A stretch of DNA of 33,185 nucleotides from Flavobacteriaceae bacterium (lineage in GTDB: Bacteria; Bacteroidota; Bacteroidia; Flavobacteriales; Flavobacteriaceae), in contig PBWA01000044.1 of assembly GCA_002728855.1 (NCBI GenBank), positions 1-33,185 on the forward strand, in the 5' to 3' direction. Below the pieces are notes generated by a model. It ran no database searches and had not been told where the DNA came from. It worked only from the letters and a program-made list of their open reading frames with translations. Position 1 is the stretch's first letter. The number at the start of each line of letters is the position of its first letter. Position numbers and translations under genes: made by a program. This document shows, in pieces, positions 1 through 10,231 of this stretch.

Positions 1-1839
1 ACAATTACTTATAGCTCATCAGATGCAAGTATTGCTAGTGTAGATCCTGTAACAGGAGAGGTGACAATTAATAGTGTGGGTTCTGGCTCTGTTATTTTAA
101 CAGCTCATCTTGCTTCGGATGGAAATTATAATTCAACTACAGTAACAACCACCTTATTAATTGATAAAGCCAATCAGTCAATATTGGTTAGTGATTTACC
201 TGGGATTAAGCCATTAAAAGATTTTTCAGTTATATCATTAAGAGCAAGTTCAACTTCCGGAGCTCCTGTTTATGCTAATATCAGCAATGGATCAGCTGCT
301 AATTTAAGAGAACCAGGGAGTGCTAGGAAAGTATCTGCTTCCGGTTATGAACTTTTTAGTATTAACACTACAGGTCTTGTTACCCTAACCTTTTCAACTT
401 TACTTGCTGATCATCCAAATTACAACCCTGCATCATTAAGCCTCTCGATGGATGTTGTAAAGGTAAATCAAAACATTACAGTTAGCGATCCTGGACCTTT
501 AACTCTTTATTATTCTGAGGGATTAACTTATAGCATTGATGCTTCTTCTGATTCTGGGCTTTCGGTTAACTACCAGTTTATTTCTGGATCTGGTGTTTCA
601 CTCTCTGGTAATACTCTAAGCATTAGTGATATTGGAGAGAAGATTGTTGATGTAGAGCAGCCAGGAAATACGGAGTATAATATGGCTGCTACTCGAAGAG
701 TTATTATAAATGTTCTTCCAGGGATAACTGTTCTATCAAATCTTGATCTACCAGATAAAATTTTTACTGACGACAGTTTTACTTTCCCTCCAGTAACCTC
801 GAACAGACCAGGGGAGATAATCTACACAAGTAGTGATCCATCAGTTGCCCAGGTGATAGGTGGTAAAATAGTCATCAATGGGGTTGGTTCATGCACTATT
901 ACAGCGATACAGGAGTCAACTAGATTATATACACAAGGCTATACAAGCACAGTGTTTTTCGTTGGAGATACCGACAATGATAATGATGGAATAGGGGATA
1001 GTTTTGATAATTGTCCTACTGTAGCAAACCCCGATCAGAGAGATACTGATGGTGACGGTGCGGGTAATCTTTGTGATTTGGATGATGATAATGATGGATG
1101 GACAGATGAGGTGGAGGTAACCTGCGGGACAGATGCTCGAGACCTTGATAGTGTCCCTTTAGACACTGACAAGGATGGAGAAGCTAACTGCATAGATACT
1201 GATGATGATAATGATGGATGGGATGATCAGGTTGAGAAAACTTGTGGCACTGATCCTCTTGATCCAAGTAGTGTCCCTGTAGATACTGATGGAGATAAAA
1301 TAGCAAATTGTATTGATTCAGATGATGATGGAGATGGATGGGCAGATGAAGAAGAAACAAATTGCGGATCAGATCCCTTAGACGCAAGCAGTTATCCTAT
1401 AGATACCGATGGAGATGGAGAGAGTAACTGTTATGATACAGATGATGATGGAGACGGGTGGTCTGATGAAGCAGAGGCAATTTGTAATACAGATCCTTTA
1501 AATGCATTTGATTCTCCTGTTGATCGAGACAACGATGGAGATCCTAGTTGTACAGATCCTGATGATAATCAAATTTTTGTATCGCCACTTTTAACTCCTG
1601 GAGTTGTTGGTCCAGAATCTACATGGAAGATCGTTAATCTTGAGCAGTATCCTACTTCAATTGTCAGAGTTTATAACAGATACGGTCAGATCGTATTTAA
1701 AAAGGTAAATTATCAAAATGATTGGGCTGGTACTTATGACAAAACCGGAGAACTTCTTCCAGCAGGATCATACTATTATGTAGTTGAGGTATTAGAGACA
1801 GGCAAGTTTAAAAAAGGCTGGCTATATCTAACTTATTAA
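1..1839 (+). CDS. Large secreted/surface protein, C-terminal part only (5' end outside window): Ig-like/Big repeats, thrombospondin type-3 Ca-binding repeats, C-terminal T9SS type-B (gliding-motility-associated) sorting domain
   Basis: Frame open from base 1 (TITYSSSDASIASVDPVTGEV...). Multiple DxDxDG motifs with 40-aa periodicity. C-terminus IVRVYNRYGQIVFKK...YDKTGELLPAGSYYYVVEV...KKGWLYLTY is typical of the type-B sorting domain. Confidence 0.88.
   Translation, partial: TITYSSSDASIASVDPVTGEVTINSVGSGSVILTAHLASDGNYNSTTVTTTLLIDKANQSILVSDLPGIKPLKDFSVISLRASSTSGAPVYANISNGSAANLREPGSARKVSASGYELFSINTTGLVTLTFSTLLADHPNYNPASLSLSMDVVKVNQNITVSDPGPLTLYYSEGLTYSIDASSDSGLSVNYQFISGSGVSLSGNTLSISDIGEKIVDVEQPGNTEYNMAATRRVIINVLPGITVLSNLDLPDKIFTDDSFTFPPVTSNRPGEIIYTSSDPSVAQVIGGKIVINGVGSCTITAIQESTRLYTQGYTSTVFFVGDTDNDNDGIGDSFDNCPTVANPDQRDTDGDGAGNLCDLDDDNDGWTDEVEVTCGTDARDLDSVPLDTDKDGEANCIDTDDDNDGWDDQVEKTCGTDPLDPSSVPVDTDGDKIANCIDSDDDGDGWADEEETNCGSDPLDASSYPIDTDGDGESNCYDTDDDGDGWSDEAEAICNTDPLNAFDSPVDRDNDGDPSCTDPDDNQIFVSPLLTPGVVGPESTWKIVNLEQYPTSIVRVYNRYGQIVFKKVNYQNDWAGTYDKTGELLPAGSYYYVVEVLETGKFKKGWLYLTY
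1042..1563 (+). repeat. In-frame 120-nt tandem repeat (40 aa): four full units starting at 1042, 1162, 1282 and 1402, plus a partial unit at 1522
   Basis: Each unit starts with GAxACxGA (DTD/DRD). Internal GATGATGATAATGATGGATGG is identical at 1081 and 1201. Unit consensus is D-T-D-x-D-G-x-x-N-C-x-D-x-D-D-D-x-D-G-W...C-G-T-D-P-L-D-x-x-S-x-P. Confidence 0.9.
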
Positions 1840-4712
1840 TTAACAAAAAGGTCGGATTCTTTTACCGTAATTATTTCTCCATATCTTTTTAGTTCATCTA
1901 AATTAAATCTTGACACATCACCAACAATAGTTATAATCATAGGTTTATTTTGTATTTCAGCTTTATAAAAATCAACAATTGATTTGAAAGAGAGGTTATT
2001 GTATTGCTCTAATAAAAGCTTATTGGGATCATCATCAAAACCCTGTCTTTTCCAGCTTTCAATCCTTTCGATTAAATTTCTAAAACTTGGCCTTGAAGTT
2101 TTAGAACTTTCAATTAAAGAAGACTTTATCATTTCCAATCGTTCTGGTTTTTCAGGCATGTTTAAAATTAGATCATTCATGACCCTAACAGATTCAATTG
2201 TTTTATCAGCTTGGCAACCCACATAACCAATGAAAGAATTATTCTTTCCTTCCATAGGAGCTAAATTGTATTGAGCGAATGTAGAATATGCTAATGATCT
2301 AAACTCTCTTATTTCTTGAAAAACGATACTTGACATATCATCTCCAAAATATGAATTAAATGCATTTGAAAAATGAGCTTTTGAATTAGATCTTTTACCC
2401 CCTTCAATATTGAAAACAATATGACTTTGAATACTTTTCTTGTTGTTTAAAATGTATATTTTATTTCGTGTTGGCTTTTGTCTATCAAAGACGACAAAGG
2501 GTTCCCTTGGCATGAGTTCTTTCTCTGTATTTAAATATTTGTCACAAAGTAATTTTAATTGGCTCAACTCTGTGTTTCCAACAAAATGAATTGTTTTTTC
2601 ATAATTTAGAATAGTCTTATAAGCACTTTCTAATCTTACTGCTTTAAGTTTTTTGATCTCTTTTTTTGTTAACTCCCTTAGTCTTGGGGCTTTATCTCCT
2701 AAGAGGGCATATTCATTGAGTGTTTGGGCTAAAAATATAGGTTGTTCTAGATTTAACTTTCTTTGAGTTTTAAATTCTTCAACTGCTTGAGATACTTTTT
2801 TCTCATCAAAGACAAGATTATTTATTAATTCTTCAGTGAGGACAAGAATTTTTTCAAGGTTTGATTCAATTCCTGAAACAATTAAAGACACATTATTTTC
2901 TGTGGCGTTAAAATAATAAGTAGATCCAAGTTGATGAAATGCTTCTTTAAGCTCAGCAACAGAGTACCTATCTGTCCCTAAAAGACTTAAATAATTGCCT
3001 AAAAATCTGATTTCAGGAATTTTATAAAGTCCGACACCAAATTTTATTTTTAGATCAAAAACATTATTGAATGGATTTTTAGTTTTTATAATTGAAATAT
3101 TATCTCCTAGATTAGCTTCCTGAGTATCAGTATTATAGTTTACGTATTTTGCCTGGTATTGAAAAGGCTTAATTTCTAAAAGTTTTTTGCTATAATTTGA
3201 ACTTGCATTAGTATTAGACATTTGAGGTTGATATCCTGGTTTATCTAACTTTTCTTTTTTTGGAGATCCCATTCTAGAATAAAAGCACAGATAATTATCT
3301 CCGAAATATTTTTTAGCAACTTGAACAATGGCATCCTTATCTATATTTTCGATGGCCTGATAATTTTCGTAATACTCTGTCCACTTTTTTTCTTGCATAA
3401 AGGCTTCTACCATTTCAAGGGCTCTACTTTCATTACTTTCCCATTTGTATGATATCTCTTTTATTTTATTAATTTTCAGGGCTTCAACGTATTGATCAGA
3501 AAACTCTCCTTTTTTTAGTTTTTCAATCTGTTCTATGATTATATTTTCAGCAGCATCTAGTTTTTGGCCTATAAGTTTAGGAATAAAATATACAGCCGTA
3601 GCTCCGTAATCAATGTTGCCAATTTCAAATAACCCAGCTTCCATTAATTTACCTTCGTCTCTAAGTTTATTTAAATATCCGGTTTCTTCGAGGTTATAAA
3701 GAGTCTTTAAAGCCATTTCAAAAATTAAATTGTCTTTATCTCCTTGTTTAGGAGACCGAAAAACAATTGCCCCAAGTTTAATGGGGGTTAATTTTTTTTC
3801 AACTAATTCTCTCCTATTAAATGGTTCTTCTAAATATTCAGGGAATTCAGGAATCTTACCTGATCTTAATTTTCCAAAGGTTTGTTCAATTAGCGGGATA
3901 ATTTTTTCAGAATTAAAATCACCAGAGAGAGATAGGACCATATTATTTGCCACATAATAAGTATTAAAAAAATCATACATTTTTTGTAATGAGGGATTTT
4001 TTAAATGCTCAACTTTTCCAAGAACAGTTTGTTGACCATAGGGATGTTTTTTGTAAACATGTTTAGCAACTTCTTCAAAAACATTTTCAAAGGGGTCATC
4101 CATTGATATATTCTTTTCCTCATAAACTGTTTCAAGCTCAGATTGGAATAACCTGAACACCGGATTTTGGAAACGATGACTATAGATTTCCAGCCATCTA
4201 TTAATTTGATTAGGAGGAAAGCTGTTGTAATATGCTGTATAATCCTCATTTGTAAATGCATTAACATCAAGTCCTCCCATTTGCTTGAGGAGTTTGTCAA
4301 GCTCATTAGGAATAGCATATTGTGAGGCTTTGATAGAAATTCTATTGATTTCTTTTTGGATTGAAGAACGCTTTTCCTGCAAATTAGTTTTAGATAAATT
4401 TTCATAAAGTTTGCTAATGCTGTCAAGATAAACTTTTTCATTTTCGTAATCGGTAGTTCCTAATTCTTGCGTTCCTTTAAACAGAACATGTTCTAGATAG
4501 TGAGCAATACCAGTTGCATCTTTTGGATCGTTTTTACCCCCAGCTTTAACTCCAACAACACCATATATATTTGAGCTTTCACGATTTTCACTAAGCATCA
4601 CCGTTAATCCATTTTCTAAAACATATTCTTTAACTTCAATTGATTGATTTGCTTTTTGACTAAAAACAAGACTTGAAAAAATCAGCAATAAAAATAATAA
4701 TGCTCTACTCAT
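1836..4712 (-). CDS. M16 family zinc metallopeptidase (two-domain, secreted)
   Basis: 958 aa; N-terminal signal peptide (MSRALLFLLLIFSSLVFSQ); HxxEH motif in HYLEHVLFKGT; duplicated M16 architecture. Confidence 0.9.
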   Translation of the reverse strand: MSRALLFLLLIFSSLVFSQKANQSIEVKEYVLENGLTVMLSENRESSNIYGVVGVKAGGKNDPKDATGIAHYLEHVLFKGTQELGTTDYENEKVYLDSISKLYENLSKTNLQEKRSSIQKEINRISIKASQYAIPNELDKLLKQMGGLDVNAFTNEDYTAYYNSFPPNQINRWLEIYSHRFQNPVFRLFQSELETVYEEKNISMDDPFENVFEEVAKHVYKKHPYGQQTVLGKVEHLKNPSLQKMYDFFNTYYVANNMVLSLSGDFNSEKIIPLIEQTFGKLRSGKIPEFPEYLEEPFNRRELVEKKLTPIKLGAIVFRSPKQGDKDNLIFEMALKTLYNLEETGYLNKLRDEGKLMEAGLFEIGNIDYGATAVYFIPKLIGQKLDAAENIIIEQIEKLKKGEFSDQYVEALKINKIKEISYKWESNESRALEMVEAFMQEKKWTEYYENYQAIENIDKDAIVQVAKKYFGDNYLCFYSRMGSPKKEKLDKPGYQPQMSNTNASSNYSKKLLEIKPFQYQAKYVNYNTDTQEANLGDNISIIKTKNPFNNVFDLKIKFGVGLYKIPEIRFLGNYLSLLGTDRYSVAELKEAFHQLGSTYYFNATENNVSLIVSGIESNLEKILVLTEELINNLVFDEKKVSQAVEEFKTQRKLNLEQPIFLAQTLNEYALLGDKAPRLRELTKKEIKKLKAVRLESAYKTILNYEKTIHFVGNTELSQLKLLCDKYLNTEKELMPREPFVVFDRQKPTRNKIYILNNKKSIQSHIVFNIEGGKRSNSKAHFSNAFNSYFGDDMSSIVFQEIREFRSLAYSTFAQYNLAPMEGKNNSFIGYVGCQADKTIESVRVMNDLILNMPEKPERLEMIKSSLIESSKTSRPSFRNLIERIESWKRQGFDDDPNKLLLEQYNNLSFKSIVDFYKAEIQNKPMIITIVGDVSRFNLDELKRYGEIITVKESDLFVN

Positions 4713-4798
4713 AATAATTTTTTTTATAATATAGAAAGAAACCCGAATTTAGCAGGTTTTTTTTTAATACTATGGCGTATATTTAGAAAATTTTATTT

Positions 4799-5731
4799 AT
4801 GGCCATATTAGCAGTATTTGCTGGTCTAGTTATTTTAGTTAAGGGTGGCGATTGGTTACTTCAATCAGCTGTTTCATTGTCATTGAAACTTCAAATACCA
4901 AAAATGGTTATTGGAATGACAGTTGTTTCTTTTGCTACTTCTATGCCTGAATTAATTGTAAGCGTAAATTCAGCTCTTAGTGGACATTCAGATCTTGCTT
5001 TTGGAAATGTTTTAGGATCCAATATTGCCAATATTGCATTTGTTTTGGCTGTAGTAATAATCATTGCCCCTATAAATGTTTCAAAGAGTTTTTACAAAAC
5101 GGATTTTCCAATGATGATTTTTGCAACTGCATTATTTTATTTTTTTGTAGCATTTGATTCAAAATTAGAAGTTTATGAAGGAACAATTCTTTTCTCTGTT
5201 TTAATATTATTTCTCTTTTTTCTAATTAGAATTAGAAAAAAAGAAGAAGCTGAAGATGAAATTGAAGAAGATAATGTTTCTTCTTTAAAGAGTTTTTACT
5301 ATTTATTGATAGGCGGATTTGGATTATGGTTAGGATCAGAAACTCTTGTAAAGGGAGCTGTTGCTCTCGCTTATGATTTTGGTGTTAGTGAGAGAATTAT
5401 AAGCATTTCAATTATCTCTGTTGGAACAAGCATACCTGAATTATCAGCTTCAATAGTTGGAATAATTAGAAAGCAAAAAGCTATTTCCCTGGGTAACCTA
5501 ATAGGATCTAATATTTTTAATATTCTTGCAGTTATGGGGATTACATCAATGATAACTCCTATAATTATTAAAGATCAAGGTTTATTAGAAAATGATATTT
5601 GGTGGATGATTGGAATTTCTGCAATAGTACTTCCTCTTGTTTTCTTTCCAAGAGGGAATCGTCTTGGTTGGATTGATGGAATTATTTTGCTAACGCTATA
5701 TCTAATTTTTATAATCCCTTTAATTCTATAA
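4799..5731 (+). CDS. Calcium/sodium antiporter, CaCA family (YrbG-like)
   Basis: 310 aa; duplicated alpha motifs ATSMPELIVSV...GNVLGSNIANIAFVLAV and GTSIPELSASIVG...GNLIGSNIFNILAVMG. Confidence 0.92.
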   Translation: MAILAVFAGLVILVKGGDWLLQSAVSLSLKLQIPKMVIGMTVVSFATSMPELIVSVNSALSGHSDLAFGNVLGSNIANIAFVLAVVIIIAPINVSKSFYKTDFPMMIFATALFYFFVAFDSKLEVYEGTILFSVLILFLFFLIRIRKKEEAEDEIEEDNVSSLKSFYYLLIGGFGLWLGSETLVKGAVALAYDFGVSERIISISIISVGTSIPELSASIVGIIRKQKAISLGNLIGSNIFNILAVMGITSMITPIIIKDQGLLENDIWWMIGISAIVLPLVFFPRGNRLGWIDGIILLTLYLIFIIPLIL

Positions 5732-5735
5732 AAAA

Positions 5736-5754
5736 CCCACTTCTAAAAAGTGGG
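5736..5754. terminator. Intrinsic terminator between convergent antiporter and glutamine synthetase genes, likely bidirectional
   Basis: CCCACTT-CTAAA-AAGTGGG stem (7 bp) flanked by an A-run on the left and CTTTTA on the right. Confidence 0.8.
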
Positions 5755-5790
5755 CTTTTACTTAATCTTAACTATAAAAAGATTTGACTA

Positions 5791-6798
5791 TTAAACCTTA
5801 ACTGACTTAACTGTTTTAATTATTCTACCTGCAATTTTATATGGATCACCATTTGATGCAGGGCGTCTATCCTCAAGCCAACCTTTCCATCCATTTTCAA
5901 CTGTCATTATAGGAATTCTTATAGAAGCTCCTCTATCAGAAACCCCATAGCTGAACTCAGTGATTGATTGAGTTTCATGATCACCGGTTAATCTTTGATC
6001 ATTATATGCCCCATAGACTGCAATATGTTCATTAACTACAGGCTCAAAAGCTTCACATATTTTATTGTAAACCTTTTCAGATCCACATGTTCTTAATGTA
6101 GTGTTAGAAAAATTAGCATGCATTCCAGAACCATTCCAATCTGTTGGACCTAATGGCTTTGGATGGTACTCAATAGCTAAACCGTATTGTTCAGCAGTTC
6201 GCTCGAGTAAGTATCTAGCTACCCACATTTCATCACCAGCTTGTTTTGCACCTTTAGCGAAAGTTTGAAACTCCCATTGCCCAGCAGCAACTTCAGCGTT
6301 TGTTCCTTCAACATTAATTCCTGCCTCAAGACAAATGTCAAGATGCTCATCCATGATTTCCCTACCAAACGTATTTTTACCCCCAACTGAACAATAGAAT
6401 TGACCTTGGGGAGTTTGATCTTTTGGGAAACCAAGAGGCAAATTAGTTTCGGGATCCCAAATAAAATATTCTTGTTCAAATCCAAACCAAAAATCATTGT
6501 CGTCGTCGTCAATAGTTGCTCTTCCGTTAGATATATGAGGAGATCCATCAGCGTTTAGAACCTCAGTCATTACTAAAAATGCATCTTTTCTGACTGGATC
6601 AGGGAAAATAGCAACAGGTTTTAAAAGGCAATCTGACGAACCACCCTCAGCCTGAAGAGTAGAGCTTCCATCAAATGACCACATAGGACAATCTTTGAGT
6701 TTACCACCAAAGTTGCTAACGATTTTAGTTTTACTTCTTAAATTGGCTGTAGGAACATATCCGTCGAGCCAGATGTATTCTAATTTAGATTTACTCAT
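5791..6798 (-). CDS. Glutamine synthetase, type II (eukaryotic-like GSII)
   Basis: 335 aa; WSFDGSST, GFEQEYF, VAAGQWEFQ, NGSGMHANFS and RRPASNGDPY motifs; short GSII length rather than GSI/GSIII. Confidence 0.93.
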   Translation of the reverse strand: MSKSKLEYIWLDGYVPTANLRSKTKIVSNFGGKLKDCPMWSFDGSSTLQAEGGSSDCLLKPVAIFPDPVRKDAFLVMTEVLNADGSPHISNGRATIDDDDNDFWFGFEQEYFIWDPETNLPLGFPKDQTPQGQFYCSVGGKNTFGREIMDEHLDICLEAGINVEGTNAEVAAGQWEFQTFAKGAKQAGDEMWVARYLLERTAEQYGLAIEYHPKPLGPTDWNGSGMHANFSNTTLRTCGSEKVYNKICEAFEPVVNEHIAVYGAYNDQRLTGDHETQSITEFSYGVSDRGASIRIPIMTVENGWKGWLEDRRPASNGDPYKIAGRIIKTVKSVKV

Positions 6799-7068
6799 GT
6801 GATTAAATTTTTAAGATTTATAATTAAGACACCTAAAATTAAGAATACTAATTAATTTCCTACTTTAATTTTAAAAGGGTTTTCAATTTTTATTAATACA
6901 GTATTTTTTTTCACTTTAATTTATTTAATTGATAAAAATAAGGGGTCAAAAATCATAAATTTTCATTAGTCTATTTATTAATAAATCATTAGAATTATAT
7001 TTATTCAAATATCTCGTAGTTTTTTAAAAAATACAATAGGATTTACAAGATTAGATCATTAGATATAT

Positions 7069-7076
7069 TACTTTTG
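7069..7076 (+). promoter_or_regulatory. Bacteroidota-type -7 box TACTTTTG upstream of the purM-like gene (no clear -33 TTG)
   Basis: Matches TAnnTTTG; start codon at 7093. Confidence 0.5.
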
Positions 7077-7092
7077 TAATGATAGTTTTTTT

Positions 7093-8262
7093 ATGGAGAG
7101 CAATCGTTATCAAAAAAGAGGCGTTTCTTCGAAAAAAGAAGATGTTCACGATGCAATTAAAAATATAGACAAAGGGATTTTTCCAAAGTCCTTTTGTAAA
7201 ATTATCCCTGATTATGTTACTAAAAGTCAAGACCATGTTGTTGTTATGCATGCTGATGGAGCAGGAACTAAATCTTCTCTTGCATATGTTTATTGGAAGG
7301 AAACCGGCGATAATTCTGTCTGGAAAGGTGTTGTACAAGACTCAATAGTCATGAATATTGATGATCTATTATGCGTTGGTGTAACCAGTGATATTATGCT
7401 TTCATCAATTATTGGTAGAAATAAAAATAAAATTCCTGCGGAAGTTATTTCATCAATAATAAATGGGACGCAGGAAATTATTGATGAACTTGATCCTTTA
7501 GGTATAAAGATTTATAATACTGGAGGAGAAACCGCAGACGTAGGTGATCTTGTAAACACAGTGATTATAGACTCATGTGTTTTTTCAAGAATTCTCAAAG
7601 CTGATGTTATTGATAATGCAAATATTAAAAATGGGGATCTAATTGTAGGACTTGCATCTTTTGGACAGGCGACATATGAAAAAGAGTATAATTCTGGAAT
7701 AGGAAGTAATGGTTTGACTTCTGCAAGACATGATGTTTTTAGCAAATACCTTATGGAAAAATATCCAGAGAGTTTTGACTCAAGTATTCCCTCGGAGTTA
7801 GTTTACTCTGGGTCAAAAACTTTGATTGATTACATTGATTCATCACCTATAAATATTGGTAAAATGATCCTTTCTCCAACAAGAACTTATGCTCCTGTCA
7901 TCAAGGAAATTTTTAATCAAGTCAACAGGATTGATATTCATGGTATGGTTCATTGTAGTGGAGGAGGCCAAACTAAGGCTCTGAATTTTGTTGAAAAGCT
8001 TCATATTATAAAGGATAATTTATTTAAAGTCCCGCCAATTTTTGACTTAATTCAAAAAGAATCAGGAACTTCTCCTAAGGAGATGTATCAAGTTTTTAAT
8101 ATGGGACATAGAATGGAATTATATGTAAATCCTAATATAGCAGAGAAGATTATTGAAATCTCAAAATCATTTGAGATTGAAGCGAAAGTAATAGGAAGAG
8201 TTGAGGCTTGTAAAACAAGAAAATTATCAATTTATTCTGACTTGGGAAGCTTTGAATATTAA
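7093..8262 (+). CDS. purM: AIR synthase-like protein (phosphoribosylformylglycinamidine cyclo-ligase, PurM family)
   Basis: 389 aa; HADGAGTKSSLAY, MNIDDLLCVG, GGETADVGDLV, PTRTYAPVIKEIF and HCSGGGQTKALNF motifs. Confidence 0.82.
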   Translation: MESNRYQKRGVSSKKEDVHDAIKNIDKGIFPKSFCKIIPDYVTKSQDHVVVMHADGAGTKSSLAYVYWKETGDNSVWKGVVQDSIVMNIDDLLCVGVTSDIMLSSIIGRNKNKIPAEVISSIINGTQEIIDELDPLGIKIYNTGGETADVGDLVNTVIIDSCVFSRILKADVIDNANIKNGDLIVGLASFGQATYEKEYNSGIGSNGLTSARHDVFSKYLMEKYPESFDSSIPSELVYSGSKTLIDYIDSSPINIGKMILSPTRTYAPVIKEIFNQVNRIDIHGMVHCSGGGQTKALNFVEKLHIIKDNLFKVPPIFDLIQKESGTSPKEMYQVFNMGHRMELYVNPNIAEKIIEISKSFEIEAKVIGRVEACKTRKLSIYSDLGSFEY

Positions 8263-8290
8263 GTATAATATATTCAACAACTTAAAGTTA

Positions 8291-8298
8291 TATTTTTG
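8291..8298 (+). promoter_or_regulatory. Candidate -7 box TATTTTTG upstream of prfA
   Basis: Matches TAnnTTTG; 17 nt upstream of ATG at 8316; no TTG at standard spacing. Confidence 0.4.
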
Positions 8299-8315
8299 TA
8301 ATATTCAAAGTTAAA

Positions 8316-9392
8316 ATGGAAGAAAAGTTCAAACAAATAAGACATCGGTTTAAAGAAATTTCTGATTTGATGATCAAACCAGATATTATTTCTGATCAAA
8401 AAAAATATATTGACCTCAATAAGGAGTATAAAGAACTTTCAAGAAAAATAGAAAAGTTTGATCAGTTTGATCTTTTAAATATGAATATAAAAGAGGCAGA
8501 GGATTTGATCAAGCACGAGGAAGATAAAGAGATGTTAGAAATGGCAAGAATTCAACTAGATGAATCAAAAACTAAACTTGATTCTCTAGAACAAGAAATT
8601 AAATTTTTATTAATTCCAAAAGATCCAGAAGATTCTAAAAATGTAGTCATTGAAATTAGAGCTGGTACAGGGGGAGATGAGGCTAGTATTTTTGCTGGAG
8701 ATCTTTATAGAATGTATACAAAGTTTTGTCAAGACCTTGGATGGGAGGTCAGTTTAGTTGATTTTAATGAGGGAACTGCGGGTGGATTCAAAGAAATAAT
8801 TTTTGAGGTTTTAGGTGAAGACGTATATAGTGTACTCAAGTATGAGTCTGGAGTTCATCGAGTTCAAAGAGTTCCTCAAACTGAAACTCAGGGAAGAGTT
8901 CATACCTCTGCCGCAACTGTAATGGTCCTTCCTGATGCTGAGGAGTTTGATATTAAAATTGACATGAATGATGTAAGAGTTGATTTTTATTGCTCTTCTG
9001 GGCCTGGTGGGCAATCAGTTAACACTACCTATTCTGCAGTTAGACTTACTCACGAACCCACCGGAATAGTAGCTCAGTGTCAGGATCAAAAATCACAACA
9101 TAAAAATAAAGAGAAAGCATTAAAAGTTCTTCGGTCTCGTCTTTACGAATTAGAATTAAACAAAAAGTTGGAGTCAGATGCTGAAAAGAGAAATTCACTT
9201 GTTTCCTCAGGAGATAGATCTGCCAAAATAAGAACATATAATTATCCTCAAGGAAGAGTAACTGATCATCGAATTGGCCTAACGTTGTATGATTTGCAAA
9301 GCATAATAAATGGCGATATAAAGCAATTAATTGATGAGCTTAAACTTTATCAGAATAACCAAATTTTAAAAGAATCAGGAGAAATATCATGA
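8316..9392 (+). CDS. prfA: Peptide chain release factor 1
   Basis: 358 aa; GGQ in [19 protein letters not shown]1 discriminator PxT ([17 protein letters not shown]). Confidence 0.95.
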   Translation: MEEKFKQIRHRFKEISDLMIKPDIISDQKKYIDLNKEYKELSRKIEKFDQFDLLNMNIKEAEDLIKHEEDKEMLEMARIQLDESKTKLDSLEQEIKFLLIPKDPEDSKNVVIEIRAGTGGDEASIFAGDLYRMYTKFCQDLGWEVSLVDFNEGTAGGFKEIIFEVLGEDVYSVLKYESGVHRVQRVPQTETQGRVHTSAATVMVLPDAEEFDIKIDMNDVRVDFYCSSGPGGQSVNTTYSAVRLTHEPTGIVAQCQDQKSQHKNKEKALKVLRSRLYELELNKKLESDAEKRNSLVSSGDRSAKIRTYNYPQGRVTDHRIGLTLYDLQSIINGDIKQLIDELKLYQNNQILKESGEIS

Positions 9393-10216
9393 ATAATCAG
9401 GATTTATATGAAAGAATTAAAAAGAAAAAATCTTATTTATGTGTAGGTTTAGATATTGACATAGATAAAATTCCAAACTTCATAAGAAAAATGGATGATC
9501 CTATTTTTTCTTTTGCAAAATCAATTATTGATGCAACGTCAAAATACTGCATAGCATTTAAGCCTAATATTGCTTTTTATGAAACATATGGTGCTGATGG
9601 ATGGAGAGCTCTTGAAAAAACTATTGATTATATAAAATCTGAATACCCAGATATTTTTACAATTGCTGATGCGAAAAGATGTGATATTCATAATACGTCA
9701 CAACGTTATGCAAAGGCATATTTTGAACACCTAAATTTTGATTCTATAACGATTTCACCATATATGGGTGAAGATTCTGTTGAACCTTTTTTAAAATATA
9801 AAGATAAACATACAATTTTGCTTGTCTTGACATCTAATTCTGGAGCTAAAGATTTTCAGTTAAATCAATGCAATGATAAAAAATTATTCCATCAAGTGAT
9901 TGAATCTTCAATTAAATGGCAAAACTCTAAACAATTAATGTATGTTGTTGGAGCAAATCATACTGACTTAATTTCTAATATTAGGGAAATAGTTCCAGAT
10001 AATTTTCTGCTCATCCCTGGTGTTGGGGCTCAAGGTGGAAATTTAAGAGAAATTTCTCAAGTTGCTATGAATGATAAATGTGGAATAATCGTAAATTCAT
10101 CTAGAAGCATTATCTACTCATCAAGTGGTAAAGATTTTGATAAGGCTGCATCAATTTCAGCTGAAAAAATTAAAGATCAAATGGAGAATTTTTTGAAAGA
10201 GAAAAAAATTATTTAA
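9389..10216 (+). CDS. pyrF: Orotidine 5'-phosphate decarboxylase (type 2, PyrF)
   Basis: 275 aa; [45 protein letters not shown]; 4-nt ATGA overlap with prfA. Confidence 0.92.
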   Translation: MNNQDLYERIKKKKSYLCVGLDIDIDKIPNFIRKMDDPIFSFAKSIIDATSKYCIAFKPNIAFYETYGADGWRALEKTIDYIKSEYPDIFTIADAKRCDIHNTSQRYAKAYFEHLNFDSITISPYMGEDSVEPFLKYKDKHTILLVLTSNSGAKDFQLNQCNDKKLFHQVIESSIKWQNSKQLMYVVGANHTDLISNIREIVPDNFLLIPGVGAQGGNLREISQVAMNDKCGIIVNSSRSIIYSSSGKDFDKAASISAEKIKDQMENFLKEKKII

Positions 10217-10231
10217 CTCTGATTAAATCAT

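Noticed and set aside
1184-1387. 67-aa minus-strand ORF (His/Leu-rich)
   Set aside because: Antisense shadow of the Asp/Gly-rich TSP3 repeats; low-complexity HHHLN composition and no independent support.
1042-1563. CRISPR-like regular spacing
   Set aside because: The 120-nt periodicity is in-frame protein repeats (TSP3) inside a coding region, without unique spacers.
4001-4441. 146-aa minus-strand ORF
   Set aside because: Lies inside the M16 gene on the same strand in another frame; composition is a K/L/M frame-shift artefact and the M16 frame is intact.
4736-4768. Hairpin AAACC...GGTTT before a T-run upstream of the antiporter
   Set aside because: Only 5-bp arms with an 11-nt loop, and no plus-strand gene ends there; a minus-strand promoter region is equally plausible.
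6219-6548. 109-aa minus-strand ORF within glutamine synthetase
   Set aside because: Alternate frame of an intact, well-conserved gene.
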